Virus record (IMG/VR): IMGVR_UViG_3300030104_006433
Location: 78,986 to 142,985 of that record
Strand: one strand, 5' to 3'
DNA: 64,000 nt
DNA from: a virus
Numbering within the stretch: position 1 is the first letter of the stretch; every line of letters begins with the position of its first letter. The notes under the pieces are model-generated. The model made no database searches. It had not been told where the DNA came from and was given only the letters and a program-made list of their open reading frames with translations. The position numbers and the translations under genes are program-made. Positions 9,005-17,208 of this stretch are shown one piece after another.

Positions 9005-9187
9005 ATGTTTAACGTTACAGAATTAACTGTTTTAAGACAAGGTCTAGAAACAGTAACAATAAAGGGATCAGAAGCTAAGTTATTAGCGGCATTACAAGAA
9101 AAAGTAGAAACACATATCCACAACATTCAACAAGGTCCTCCAAAAGAAGAACAAAAATCTTCAAGAGGGCGTAAATCCTCTAAATAA
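9005..9187 (+). CDS. Hypothetical small protein, 60 aa
   Basis: Starts MFNVTELTVLRQGLE; it has a helical body and a basic, low-complexity tail (SSRGRKSSK). The stop of the previous gene is 2 nt upstream, so the two are probably co-translated from the early-type promoter at 8740. Small helical proteins with basic tails can bind nucleic acid or act as assembly factors, but nothing here decides. Function unknown. Confidence 0.65.
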   Translation: MFNVTELTVLRQGLETVTIKGSEAKLLAALQEKVETHIHNIQQGPPKEEQKSSRGRKSSK

Positions 9188-9193
9188 AGGTTG

Positions 9194-9203
9194 ATATTTA
9201 TCA
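9194..9203 (+). promoter_or_regulatory. Late-type promoter motif (variant)
   Basis: ATATTTATCA, one base from the common form, 72 nt upstream of the ATG at 9266, at the head of a structured leader. Confidence 0.45.
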
Positions 9204-9207
9204 TAAA

Positions 9208-9250
9208 TTGTTGGCCCTCGGGAAGTGGGCTCATATTGAGTAACCAACCA
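9208..9250 (+). other. Leader RNA with possible three-way junction
   Basis: GTTGG (9210-9214) can pair with CCAAC (9244-9248). Inside lie CCC/GGG (9215-9217 with 9227-9229) and CTC/GAG around ATATT (9230-9232 with 9238-9240). The 20 bases after it are A-rich and run to the ATG. Possible translation control or mRNA stabiliser. Confidence 0.4.
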
Positions 9251-9265
9251 CAATAAAAAAGTATT

Positions 9266-10888
9266 ATGCCAAATTGGAAAAAAGTTATTGTATCAGGCAG
9301 TGATGCAGTATTATCTAATATTACTGCCTCAAATATAAGTGCAAGCGGTCACATTTCAGCTTCTAATTTTATAGGAGATGGATCAGGTTTAACAAATGTA
9401 ACAGCAGCATCTTTTCCATTTACAGGGGATGCAGTAATAACAGGATCATTATTAATAAGTGGATCTGGTGGATCATCTATATTTACAGTAGATGGTAGAT
9501 CATTTTTTAAAGACCAAGTAACATTTGGTAATTCAACAGCTGATTCAGTATCATTCACTTCTAGAGTATCAAGTAATTTTTTATCTACAGGATTAAATGA
9601 TGAAAAATTAGGAACACAATCTGAACCTTGGTTTGGAGCTACTATAACTAGCATAACATCTTCAAATATAAGTGCAAGTGGTAATTTAATAGGGAATAAC
9701 ATAACAGCATCTGGAGATATTTTAATAGAAGGTGGTGGGTTAGAAATTAAAAATGATGGAGCTCAATCATACGCAAGATTTTACTGTGAATTTAATAATC
9801 AACATTATACAGAAGTAAAAGCTCAACCTCATTCCTTATTCAGTGGTAATCCAGTAATGTTATTACCAGCTTATAATTTTGATTTTTCTAAACCATTTTT
9901 TGGTGATTCAAGTACTACAGTTAATATAACAGCATCAGGAGATATAAGTTCAAGTGGAAATGTAATAGCAAATGACATTACAGCTAGTAATGCTTTTCAT
10001 GTTCAAGCTTTTGACCAATTTGAATTCACTATAGCAGATAGCCAATTTAATATGGTTAATCAAGCTGCTGATAAAAATTTATTTTTCTTAACATCCACAG
10101 GAACAGGTACTATTAATTTTGGTACTAATAATGTAAATAGTGAAGTTATAATTGGTACTGGAGGACATATAACATCCTCAGGAGCAATTAGTTCTAGTGA
10201 TCATTTATTTTTTAGTGCCTCTAGTAATAATAATACAGGTTTTAAAACTTTAGTTATTGATACTTCAACAGGTCAAGTTTATCATACTGGTTCATATCAA
10301 GGTGGAGGGGGATCAGGCACTTCTTTAACAGTTACAGAACAAGATGGTTCTCCATCAGTCTCTAATGTTAATACTATTAAATTTAGTAATGGAACAGTTA
10401 CTGATAATGGTAGTGGTGTTGTATCAGTTAGTAATAGTGGTGGGTCAGGTGGAACTTTCCCATTTGTAGGAGATGCTGTAATAACAGGATCATTAACAAT
10501 ATCAGAATCAGGAGCTAACACATATGATACTTTAAAGGTTAATAATGCATTTTATGGCACAGAAATAAACTCATCAACTGCGGCAAATACATTACAATAT
10601 TACTTTAGAATACCAACAGGTTCATATAATGGAGCATTTTTTGATTATGTAGCTACTAGTGGATCAGGTGACTTTTTTACAGGTAGGTCAGGTACAGTAC
10701 AATCTATATGGGAAATAGACTCAGAAACTCCTAGGGTAGCTTATAATGATTTTTCAACACGAGGTATTGGAGGTAATACTACAAATGATTTAAAATTTAA
10801 AGTAGATGTAAAAAATGGAAATGCCCGTTTAATATCTAAAGATACAACAGGACAATACCAAATTAAAGTTATAGCAAGAGGAATTTAA
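9266..10888 (+). CDS. Tail fibre-like protein with NWKKV N-terminus, 540 aa
   Basis: N-terminus MPNWKKVIVSGSDAVLSNIT parallels the gene at 7603. The fibre-shaft motif GDGSGLTNVT appears near residue 35. The unit FPF(T/V)GDAVITGSL is present twice, once near residue 50 and once near residue 400, and ITSSNISASGN-type strands repeat between. The C-terminal 120 residues (YYFRIPTGSYNGAFFDYVAT onward) look like a globular head domain. It is likely a long fibre with a distal receptor-binding end; the receptor is unknown. Confidence 0.72.
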   Translation: MPNWKKVIVSGSDAVLSNITASNISASGHISASNFIGDGSGLTNVTAASFPFTGDAVITGSLLISGSGGSSIFTVDGRSFFKDQVTFGNSTADSVSFTSRVSSNFLSTGLNDEKLGTQSEPWFGATITSITSSNISASGNLIGNNITASGDILIEGGGLEIKNDGAQSYARFYCEFNNQHYTEVKAQPHSLFSGNPVMLLPAYNFDFSKPFFGDSSTTVNITASGDISSSGNVIANDITASNAFHVQAFDQFEFTIADSQFNMVNQAADKNLFFLTSTGTGTINFGTNNVNSEVIIGTGGHITSSGAISSSDHLFFSASSNNNTGFKTLVIDTSTGQVYHTGSYQGGGGSGTSLTVTEQDGSPSVSNVNTIKFSNGTVTDNGSGVVSVSNSGGSGGTFPFVGDAVITGSLTISESGANTYDTLKVNNAFYGTEINSSTAANTLQYYFRIPTGSYNGAFFDYVATSGSGDFFTGRSGTVQSIWEIDSETPRVAYNDFSTRGIGGNTTNDLKFKVDVKNGNARLISKDTTGQYQIKVIARGI

Positions 10889-10898
10889 AATAAAACAA

Positions 10899-12008
10899 AT
10901 GGCAACAGAAGATAATGAAAAATTAGTAGCTAGAGGTGGAATGATTGTCACAGATGAAAGTGGTAATACGTTTGAGATTACCCCTTTTGGAGTTGTACAA
11001 GATTATACTTTTTTAGCTCAAACAGGACAAAAAGAAGAAATAACGGGTAGTAGCATTACAGGATATGGACCTTCAGCTAGATATGTGGCCTCTGAATCTA
11101 TTGTATGTGGACAACCCTTAGCTAGAAAAATTGAATCTTCTACAGGAAAAACCTACGCTGTTTTAGCTACAACATCCTCAGCCACTAATGAATTTTTGGG
11201 CATATCATTAGAAACAGCATCTTTAGATGACACTATATTAGTATTAACATCCGGAAATACAACAGTAGCATTTAATACAGGATCAGCTGCTCCTTCTGTA
11301 ATTAAATTAGATGATGACACTACAGAATCAGAAATTAATTTAGCAGCAGGACAAACCATTTTATTTACAGATTCTGGGGGTACTGGTAGTGATTATGCTG
11401 CTGGAGAAACATACGAAATATTATTTGATGCATTATCAGGAAATTCAGTTGAATTATCTTTTGACTCTATGTCTTTTGAACATTCAACATATAGTATGTA
11501 TGATAGATTAGGTTTTACAACTTCAGCTAATGGGATAAGCTTTGCTAATGTTTCCTACTCTTGGATGCAAGCTTCTGATGATTCAACACCAGCTTGGGAC
11601 TCTGACTTTCTTGGTGGTGTAGCTTGGAATAGTGCTCAAGCCTCTCCAGGTTATGTTTTACCAAGAGATTTAACACGAGCTAATTCTATGCCATTAGGGG
11701 GATACTCAGGAAGTAATTATTTTTATGATACAGGAGCTAGATATGTTAAATTTTATTTTACAAGTGATGGATCATCTCAAAGATCAGGATGGCAAATTCA
11801 AGTAAGGAGTTCAAATGCATCTACAAATCCATTAGCCCAAGTTGGGGCAAAAATATATGTTGGTCCTTTTAAAGGAACAAACCTACCAGAAGGAACAGCT
11901 TTAAGTGAGACTAAATTTGGACTTGAAGCTCCATTTGGAACCATATTAGATCCTGATGCTTCATCAGGTAGTGTATTTGCTAATATTGATTTTAATCCCC
12001 AAGCTTAA
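10899..12008 (+). CDS. Putative virion structural protein, 369 aa
   Basis: Unrecognised. Begins MATEDNEKLVARGGMIVTDE and continues with beta-rich sequence; residues about 60-170 (GQPLARKIESSTGKTYAVLA, FLGISLETASLDDTILVLTS) resemble decoration- or spike-type domains. The C-terminal half has many Trp/Tyr (SYSWMQASDDSTPAWDSDF). It lies 10 nt after the fibre gene with no promoter between, so it is probably on the same mRNA and could be a fibre partner or tip protein. Confidence 0.6.
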   Translation: MATEDNEKLVARGGMIVTDESGNTFEITPFGVVQDYTFLAQTGQKEEITGSSITGYGPSARYVASESIVCGQPLARKIESSTGKTYAVLATTSSATNEFLGISLETASLDDTILVLTSGNTTVAFNTGSAAPSVIKLDDDTTESEINLAAGQTILFTDSGGTGSDYAAGETYEILFDALSGNSVELSFDSMSFEHSTYSMYDRLGFTTSANGISFANVSYSWMQASDDSTPAWDSDFLGGVAWNSAQASPGYVLPRDLTRANSMPLGGYSGSNYFYDTGARYVKFYFTSDGSSQRSGWQIQVRSSNASTNPLAQVGAKIYVGPFKGTNLPEGTALSETKFGLEAPFGTILDPDASSGSVFANIDFNPQA

Positions 12009-12038
12009 ATAATAAATTTACATTTATTGAATAGTATA

Positions 12039-12048
12039 ATATTTATAA
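12039..12048 (+). promoter_or_regulatory. Late-type promoter motif
   Basis: ATATTTATAA, 19 nt from motif start to the ATG at 12058; it opens the neck operon. Confidence 0.62.
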
Positions 12049-12057
12049 TAAAACACT

Positions 12058-13239
12058 ATGAATATTCCTATTTGGACGGGTACGTCAAACTTCGCTGCAG
12101 GCCAAACTCCATTTGGTTTTTATGATAATCAAACAGATTTTCAAACTGATGCTGATAAAGTAGCTGATTTTTGTGCTAGGAGACTAGGATACCCTTTAAC
12201 TGATATAGAACTTCAATCAGGTTCATTTTATACCGCTTTTGAAGAAGCTATCACAACATATGGAAATGAATTATATGCCTATAAAGTAAGAGAAAATTAT
12301 TTATCTTTAGGTAATTCAAGTACTATAATAGAATCAAATGATCAATTAATGGTTCCTAATATGGCAGGTATAGTTAGACTATCAGATCAATATGGAACAG
12401 AAGCTGGAGTAGGAGGTGATATAACATGGTATTCAGGCTCTATAGAATTAAAAGCGGGCCAACAAACTTATGATATGAATGCTTGGGCCCAAGCTAGTGC
12501 TAGTATTACACCGGATGATAATATAGAAATAAAAAGAGTATTCTATGAGGCACCACCAGCAATAACAAGATATTTTGATCCATATGCTGGTACAGGAACA
12601 GGAATGATAGATTTAATGGATTCATTTGGTTGGGGTAGTTACTCACCTGCAATTAACTTTTTAATGATGCCTATCAACTATGATATGCAAGTAATGCAAG
12701 CTATAGAATTAAATGATACTATTAGAAGATCAAATTATTCCTTTGAATTAATAAATAATCAATTAAAAATATTCCCAATTCCTCAGGGCAGTGAATTTTA
12801 TGGTAATAATTTTAAAGGAGGACATTGTGGGTATATGAGTTTTGAATATATAAAAGACTCAGAAAGGCAAAATCCATATAGGAATGGTATAAATAGAGTG
12901 ACAAATGTATCACAAGTTCCATTTACTAATCCAAATTATAATGAAATAAATTCAATAGGTAGACAGTGGATATTTGAATATGCTTTAGCCATATGTAAAG
13001 AAATGCTAGGGTATATTAGAGGAAAATACACCACAGTTCCAATACCAGATGCTGAGGTAACATTAAATCAACAAGATTTATTATCAGCAGCTACAGCTGA
13101 AAAAAATGCTTTAATAGAAAGATTAAGAACATATTTTGATGATACTTCTAGAGACAAATTATTAGAAAGAAGATCATTAGAGGGAGATTATTTAGAAAAG
13201 GAATTAAATAAAGTTCCTTACACAATTTTTATAGGATAA
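12058..13239 (+). CDS. 13: Neck protein (gp13-like)
   Basis: 393 residues; DADKVADFCARRLGYPLTDI followed by FYTAFEEAITTYGNELY is a pattern of T4-like neck proteins, which close the filled head and join it to the tail. The call depends mostly on synteny: it is followed directly by a gp14-like and a gp15-like gene, the T4 order 13-14-15. It is longer than T4 gp13 (309). It is separated from the next gene by 1 nt, so the three are co-translated. Confidence 0.65.
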   Translation: MNIPIWTGTSNFAAGQTPFGFYDNQTDFQTDADKVADFCARRLGYPLTDIELQSGSFYTAFEEAITTYGNELYAYKVRENYLSLGNSSTIIESNDQLMVPNMAGIVRLSDQYGTEAGVGGDITWYSGSIELKAGQQTYDMNAWAQASASITPDDNIEIKRVFYEAPPAITRYFDPYAGTGTGMIDLMDSFGWGSYSPAINFLMMPINYDMQVMQAIELNDTIRRSNYSFELINNQLKIFPIPQGSEFYGNNFKGGHCGYMSFEYIKDSERQNPYRNGINRVTNVSQVPFTNPNYNEINSIGRQWIFEYALAICKEMLGYIRGKYTTVPIPDAEVTLNQQDLLSAATAEKNALIERLRTYFDDTSRDKLLERRSLEGDYLEKELNKVPYTIFIG

Positions 13240-13240
13240 A

Positions 13241-13804
13241 ATGGCTTTATACGGGGGTCAAAGAGATATAAGCCTATTTAGGCATGTAAATAGAGAATTA
13301 ATAAGTGATGTTATTTCTCAGGAATGTATATACTATAAATATAAATTAGAAGAAACTAAAGTTAACTTATACGGTGAAGCTGCAGGATCTAAATATTATT
13401 ATAGAGGTATTATATTAAGTTGTTTAATAACACATCAACCACAAGAATACCCAGATGATGAACTCGGTGTAAGATATTATAGAAATGTTGATTTTAAGTT
13501 TTTACGCGATGATTTATTGCAAAGAAATTTGGATTTCAATGAAGAATTTGACCAAGGTGATTATTATGGGGCTGATTTAGTTCCTGAAGTAGGAGATGTG
13601 ATATATTATTATGGAGGTTATTATGAGGTTGATGATATAGTAGGCAACCAATATTTTGTAGGTAAAAACCCAGATTATGATTACGCAGAAAATCCAATTA
13701 ATCCAGGATTAGAAAACTTTGGTAGTAATTTATCTATTATTTGTAAAACACATTATACCCCAATTGATAAGGTACAATTAGAAAAAGGAAGAATCAATGG
13801 CTAA
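13241..13804 (+). CDS. 14: Neck protein (gp14-like)
   Basis: 187 residues. LFRHVNRELISDVISQECIY then KVNLYGEAAGSKYYY matches the N-terminal pattern of T4 gp14, the partner of gp13 in the head-tail neck. It is shorter than T4 gp14 (256). The last 8 bases overlap the next gene, a typical coupled arrangement. Identity is supported by both motif and position. Confidence 0.65.
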   Translation: MALYGGQRDISLFRHVNRELISDVISQECIYYKYKLEETKVNLYGEAAGSKYYYRGIILSCLITHQPQEYPDDELGVRYYRNVDFKFLRDDLLQRNLDFNEEFDQGDYYGADLVPEVGDVIYYYGGYYEVDDIVGNQYFVGKNPDYDYAENPINPGLENFGSNLSIICKTHYTPIDKVQLEKGRING

Positions 13805-14888
13805 AAGATATAGAAAACCTGTACCTAAATCTCAAAGAGAAATATCAAAGGATTTACAAACTCCTTATGATGCTCAATATGGCAATCCTAATGATGCTAG
13901 AGAAGGATCACAGTACCCACCAAATAATGAAGCTAATATACCCTTTAATAGGTCTACTAAAATGTCCTTTAAAGATGATGACACTAAACTTTTCTCAGTT
14001 GGTATAAAAGACATAGATGAGTCTATAATGTATTATTTTGAAAATGTCATTAGGCCTTTTGTAATACAAAATGGAGAAAGAATACCGGTACCCATCATAT
14101 ATGGCTCCCCAGAAAGATGGAAATCAATTCAAAAAGATGCATATTATAGGGATAAAAAGGGAGCTATTATGATGCCTATTTTAATGTTTAAAAGAGACAA
14201 TATAGAAAAAAACAGATCATTATCTAGGAAATTAGATTCAAATGAACCTAATTTATATACTTCATGGCAAAAATCATATAATGAAAAGGATTTTTATAGC
14301 AATTTTAATTTATTAAACAATAGAATTCCTACAAAACAATATATAGCTAATGTTGTACCTGACTATGTAAACTTAACCTATAGTTGTATAGTACAAACTT
14401 ACTATGTAGAACAATTAAATAAAATTATAGAAGCAATAAACTATGCCTCAGATTCATATTGGGGTGATCCTGAACGTTTTAAATTTAGAGCTAGAATTGA
14501 TAATTTTACCACAGTAACTGAATTACAACAAAGTCAAGAAAGACTAGTAAGGGGTACATTTGAAATAAAAATGTATGGATACATAGTCCCAGATGTAGTT
14601 CAAAAAGATATGAAAGCTGTTAAAAAATATAATGAAAAATCTAAAATTATATTTGGAATAGAGACTACATCAAACCCAGAAATATTTGAAGCTAATCCTA
14701 CAACAACACCAGATGGAAGAAGTAGAGAAACATTAGGAGGAGCTAGACTAAATAACCCAGCTATGACTTTTCCTAATCAACCATCACCACCAGCAAATGT
14801 ATCATTAAGTTCTTTACCAACTTCAGACCCAGGAATAGAAGGTGTAATATGGAATGATGGAGGTACTCCAAAAGTATCAACTGGATAA
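13797..14888 (+). CDS. 15: Tail sheath terminator / stabiliser (gp15-like)
   Basis: 363 residues. The core matches T4 gp15: an N-terminal segment with IPVPIIYGSPERW (T4: RVPITYASKEHF), a middle IVQTYYVEQLNKIIEAINYA (T4: SIFTRYEDDMFQIVEQI), and ERLVRGTFEIKMYGYIVPD (T4: RRIEWSLTFEVNGWMYP). gp15 caps the finished sheath and tube so that the tail can join the head. Unlike T4 it has a Pro/Asn-rich tail of about 80 residues. Start by overlap with gp14. Confidence 0.78.
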   Translation: MAKRYRKPVPKSQREISKDLQTPYDAQYGNPNDAREGSQYPPNNEANIPFNRSTKMSFKDDDTKLFSVGIKDIDESIMYYFENVIRPFVIQNGERIPVPIIYGSPERWKSIQKDAYYRDKKGAIMMPILMFKRDNIEKNRSLSRKLDSNEPNLYTSWQKSYNEKDFYSNFNLLNNRIPTKQYIANVVPDYVNLTYSCIVQTYYVEQLNKIIEAINYASDSYWGDPERFKFRARIDNFTTVTELQQSQERLVRGTFEIKMYGYIVPDVVQKDMKAVKKYNEKSKIIFGIETTSNPEIFEANPTTTPDGRSRETLGGARLNNPAMTFPNQPSPPANVSLSSLPTSDPGIEGVIWNDGGTPKVSTG

Positions 14889-14897
14889 TATTTATAA
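14888..14897 (+). promoter_or_regulatory. Late-type promoter motif
   Basis: ATATTTATAA, overlapping the stop of the gp15 gene, 24 nt before the ATG at 14912. Confidence 0.6.
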
Positions 14898-14911
14898 TTA
14901 ATAAAATAAAA

Positions 14912-16423
14912 ATGGCAGATAAAGTTAGATTTGTAGATAGCAGTATTACAATAAGCCCAGGTGGAAATACTGGTGGAGGGGGTGGATCATCTGAATCATC
15001 TAGTTATGCCTTAACATCTTCATACTCTGATTTTTCAATATCAGCTAGTTATGCTTTATCAGCTTCTCATGAAATTGTAAAAGAAATATCTTCTTCTTAC
15101 TCTGAAACTTCTTCAATGGTTATGGCTAGTGGTGTTATTCAACCTTTTTCTAGTATAACATCTTCAGGAAATATTAGTGCTAGTGGAGATATAACAGCTT
15201 CAAAAATAACAGCCACATCAGGATCTTTTAGTTATGTGGAAGGTAACAGTCCTTTAACAATAGATACAGGTGATGATAGTTTAACTATAGTATCTACAAA
15301 TTTTGGGGTTTCATCAACAGGTGAAGTTTCATCAGGAATAGGAGGTTCAGATGGTATATTAACAACATCAATAACAGCCTCAAGTAATATTAGTTCAAGT
15401 AAAAATATTATAGCTAAAAAATTTCAAGGTATATTTGAAGGAGCAATAAGTAGTTCAACACAAATATCCTCAGACATATCTGGAGCTTTTGGCTTAGTTA
15501 GTTCTAGTTTTGATGAAAGAATAAGATTAGATAGCAGTTCTTTTTCAAATAGAATAGTAAATCTAAAAAATGATAGTGGATCCTTTTCAACTAGAATAAC
15601 AGGTTTAAAATCAGACAGTGGTTCTTTTTCAACTAGAGTAACAAATCTAAAAAATGATAGTGGTTCTTTTTCTACAAAAATAACAGGCCTAAAATCAGAT
15701 AGTGGTTCATTTAGTACAAGAATTACTGGTTTAAAATCAGATAGTGGTTCTTTTTCAACAAGAATAACAGGTTTAAAATCAGATAGTGGTTCTTTTTCCA
15801 CAAGAATAACAGACTTAAAATCAGACAGTGGTTCATTCTCAACTAGAATTACTGGTTTAAAATCAGACAGTGGTTCTTTTTCTACAAAATTAACAAATCT
15901 AAAAAATGATAGTGGATCCTTTTCAACTAGAATAACAGGTTTAAAATCAAACAGTGGTTCTTTTTCAACAAGAATAACAAGTAATGAAACTAATATAAGT
16001 ACTAATGATGGATTAATAATAGATTTACAATCTAAAACAGGAAGTTATGCTACAACAGGTTCTAATGATTTTAAAAATAATCAAATACTAACAGGATCAT
16101 TTACAATAATAGGCTCATTTTTAAACACAGGCACAGTTTCAATAAATAATGGAAATTCACCCTACACAATAACAGGAACAGAGCAATTTGTATTAATTGA
16201 TCCTTCAAGTGGTAATGTTACAATAAATTTACCTGATGTTGCTACATATCCTGGTAGACAAATATTTTTTAAATTAACACAAGATGCCGCTGCTAATTTA
16301 GTAACTTTAGAATGTCAAGGATCAGATACTATAGATGGGAATTCTAATTATGAAGACTTAGATGATCAATTTGAATCTATCTCAATTGTTAGTGATGGTA
16401 ATACAGGTTGGTTTATTTTTTAA
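14912..16423 (+). CDS. Fibre protein with ten 14-residue repeats
   Basis: 503 residues. Residues about 30-70 repeat a module of the 4077 fibre (SYALSASHEIVKEISSSYSE). Residues 218-357 are ten tandem copies of LKSDSGSFSTRITG with N/S, R/K and I/V swaps, probably an elongated shaft. The C-terminal 110 residues (TEQFVLIDPSSGNVTINLPD, GRQIFFKLTQDA) form a compact beta domain seen at the ends of phage fibres. Expressed behind a late motif. A fibre role is likely; its receptor is unknown. Confidence 0.75.
   Translation: MADKVRFVDSSITISPGGNTGGGGGSSESSSYALTSSYSDFSISASYALSASHEIVKEISSSYSETSSMVMASGVIQPFSSITSSGNISASGDITASKITATSGSFSYVEGNSPLTIDTGDDSLTIVSTNFGVSSTGEVSSGIGGSDGILTTSITASSNISSSKNIIAKKFQGIFEGAISSSTQISSDISGAFGLVSSSFDERIRLDSSSFSNRIVNLKNDSGSFSTRITGLKSDSGSFSTRVTNLKNDSGSFSTKITGLKSDSGSFSTRITGLKSDSGSFSTRITGLKSDSGSFSTRITDLKSDSGSFSTRITGLKSDSGSFSTKLTNLKNDSGSFSTRITGLKSNSGSFSTRITSNETNISTNDGLIIDLQSKTGSYATTGSNDFKNNQILTGSFTIIGSFLNTGTVSINNGNSPYTITGTEQFVLIDPSSGNVTINLPDVATYPGRQIFFKLTQDAAANLVTLECQGSDTIDGNSNYEDLDDQFESISIVSDGNTGWFIF
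15563..15982 (+). repeat. 42-bp tandem repeat, 10 copies
   Basis: In-frame direct repeats coding for the 14-residue unit LK(S/N)(D/N)SGSFST(R/K)(I/V/L)T(G/N/D/S). Copies differ at synonymous sites as well as in residues, so the array is not freshly expanded. An open frame on the opposite strand here is only a shadow. Confidence 0.92.
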
Positions 16424-16432
16424 TATTTATAT
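16423..16432 (+). promoter_or_regulatory. Late-type promoter motif
   Basis: ATATTTATAT, overlapping the previous stop; only 4 nt separate it from the ATG at 16437, which suggests a leaderless mRNA. Confidence 0.5.
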
Positions 16433-16436
16433 TTAA

Positions 16437-17045
16437 ATGTATAACCCTAATCAAATAAAAGAAAAAACATTAGTAATTTACCAAGAAGGTGAAATTAATT
16501 TTAGAATTCTTGATAAAAAAAATCTAGAACATTATCAAGACTATCAAGATAAATTTCATTCTTTAGGTTTATTACCTATAGCTAAAAATAGAGTATTACA
16601 TGTTAGATTGTTTTCTAGTGTAGCAGCTGTAAAAATTGATGGGTTTAATATAGAAGAATTAAATAGAAACTTCCTTCAAGGCAACACTAATTTTATAATA
16701 CTTGAAAACTCAGGTAAATTTAGAGCGGGGGCAGTTAATTATCTAACATTTGAAGGAGTTGAAGTAATTAATAGCGTAGGATCAAAAAGTTTAGAAGTTA
16801 AAATATCAATTAGTGTTATAGAAGAACAAGCCCCAAGTTTAAATAAATCTTTATCAGATTGGATTCCAAATACTTTTTATAAAGCAGGAGCTGATGTCAT
16901 AGCCCCTGATAATCGTATGTACAATTGTATAAAAACTCACACATCAGGAATAACATTTGATCCTTCAAAATTTGAAAGACAAGGTGGATTAGATGACCAA
17001 GATGTTCAAGATTTTATCAATATTTTGACAGGAGATAGTAATTAA
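16437..17045 (+). CDS. Structural protein with C-terminal carbohydrate-binding-like module
   Basis: 202 residues. The N-terminal 140 residues are unrecognised, with mixed helix and strand. From about residue 140 the sequence WIPNTFYKAGADV, then NRMYNCIKTHTSG and TFDPSKFERQG, follows the pattern of chitin-binding type 3/CBM5_12-like modules (aromatic W..N..Y..G..V, then Y.C...H.S). Such a module in a virion protein would bind host or environmental polysaccharide. It lies right after the repeat fibre and may be its tip or chaperone. Inference from pattern only. Confidence 0.6.
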   Translation: MYNPNQIKEKTLVIYQEGEINFRILDKKNLEHYQDYQDKFHSLGLLPIAKNRVLHVRLFSSVAAVKIDGFNIEELNRNFLQGNTNFIILENSGKFRAGAVNYLTFEGVEVINSVGSKSLEVKISISVIEEQAPSLNKSLSDWIPNTFYKAGADVIAPDNRMYNCIKTHTSGITFDPSKFERQGGLDDQDVQDFINILTGDSN

Positions 17046-17046
17046 A

Positions 17047-17069
17047 AAGTTATGATCTTTTCATAACTT
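17047..17069 (+). terminator. Possible terminator hairpin
   Basis: AAGTTATGA/TCATAACTT (17047-17055 with 17061-17069), 5-nt loop. It is a perfect 9-bp stem but is followed by CCTTTC rather than a T run, so termination would be weak or need a factor; it may instead protect mRNA ends. Confidence 0.45.
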
Positions 17070-17080
17070 CCTTTCAGAAT

Positions 17081-17115
17081 TTTGGTAATCTCCCAGAAAA
17101 ATTTCATATTTATAA
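17081..17115 (+). promoter_or_regulatory. Hybrid promoter of the TSP3 operon
   Basis: TTTGGTA at 17081 and TCATATT at 17104, 23 nt apart, with the late-type ATATTTATAA at 17106-17115. Both box types are present, so expression could span early and late phases. Confidence 0.55.
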
Positions 17116-17125
17116 CCGTAATAAA

Positions 17126-17143
17126 GCTATACAATCGTATAGC
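17126..17143 (+). other. Leader hairpin of the TSP3 operon
   Basis: Perfect GCTATAC/GTATAGC stem with an AATC loop, about 10 nt after the promoter, followed by GTTTCCCCAAATAAA, which is similar to the leader of the scaffold gene. The leader is about 85 nt long. Confidence 0.55.
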
Positions 17144-17208
17144 AAGTTTCCCCAAATAAAAGTATTAAAGTTTAATTGAAATAATTAATAATTTAAAATT
17201 ATAATAAC

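Noticed and set aside
15424-15801. Minus-strand repeated open frame
   Set aside because: Mirror image of the 42-bp fibre repeats; a periodic forward gene automatically gives a periodic antisense frame.
15563-15982. CRISPR-like regularly spaced direct repeats
   Set aside because: The whole 42-bp unit is repeated and in frame with the fibre protein; there are no unique spacers and no cas genes.
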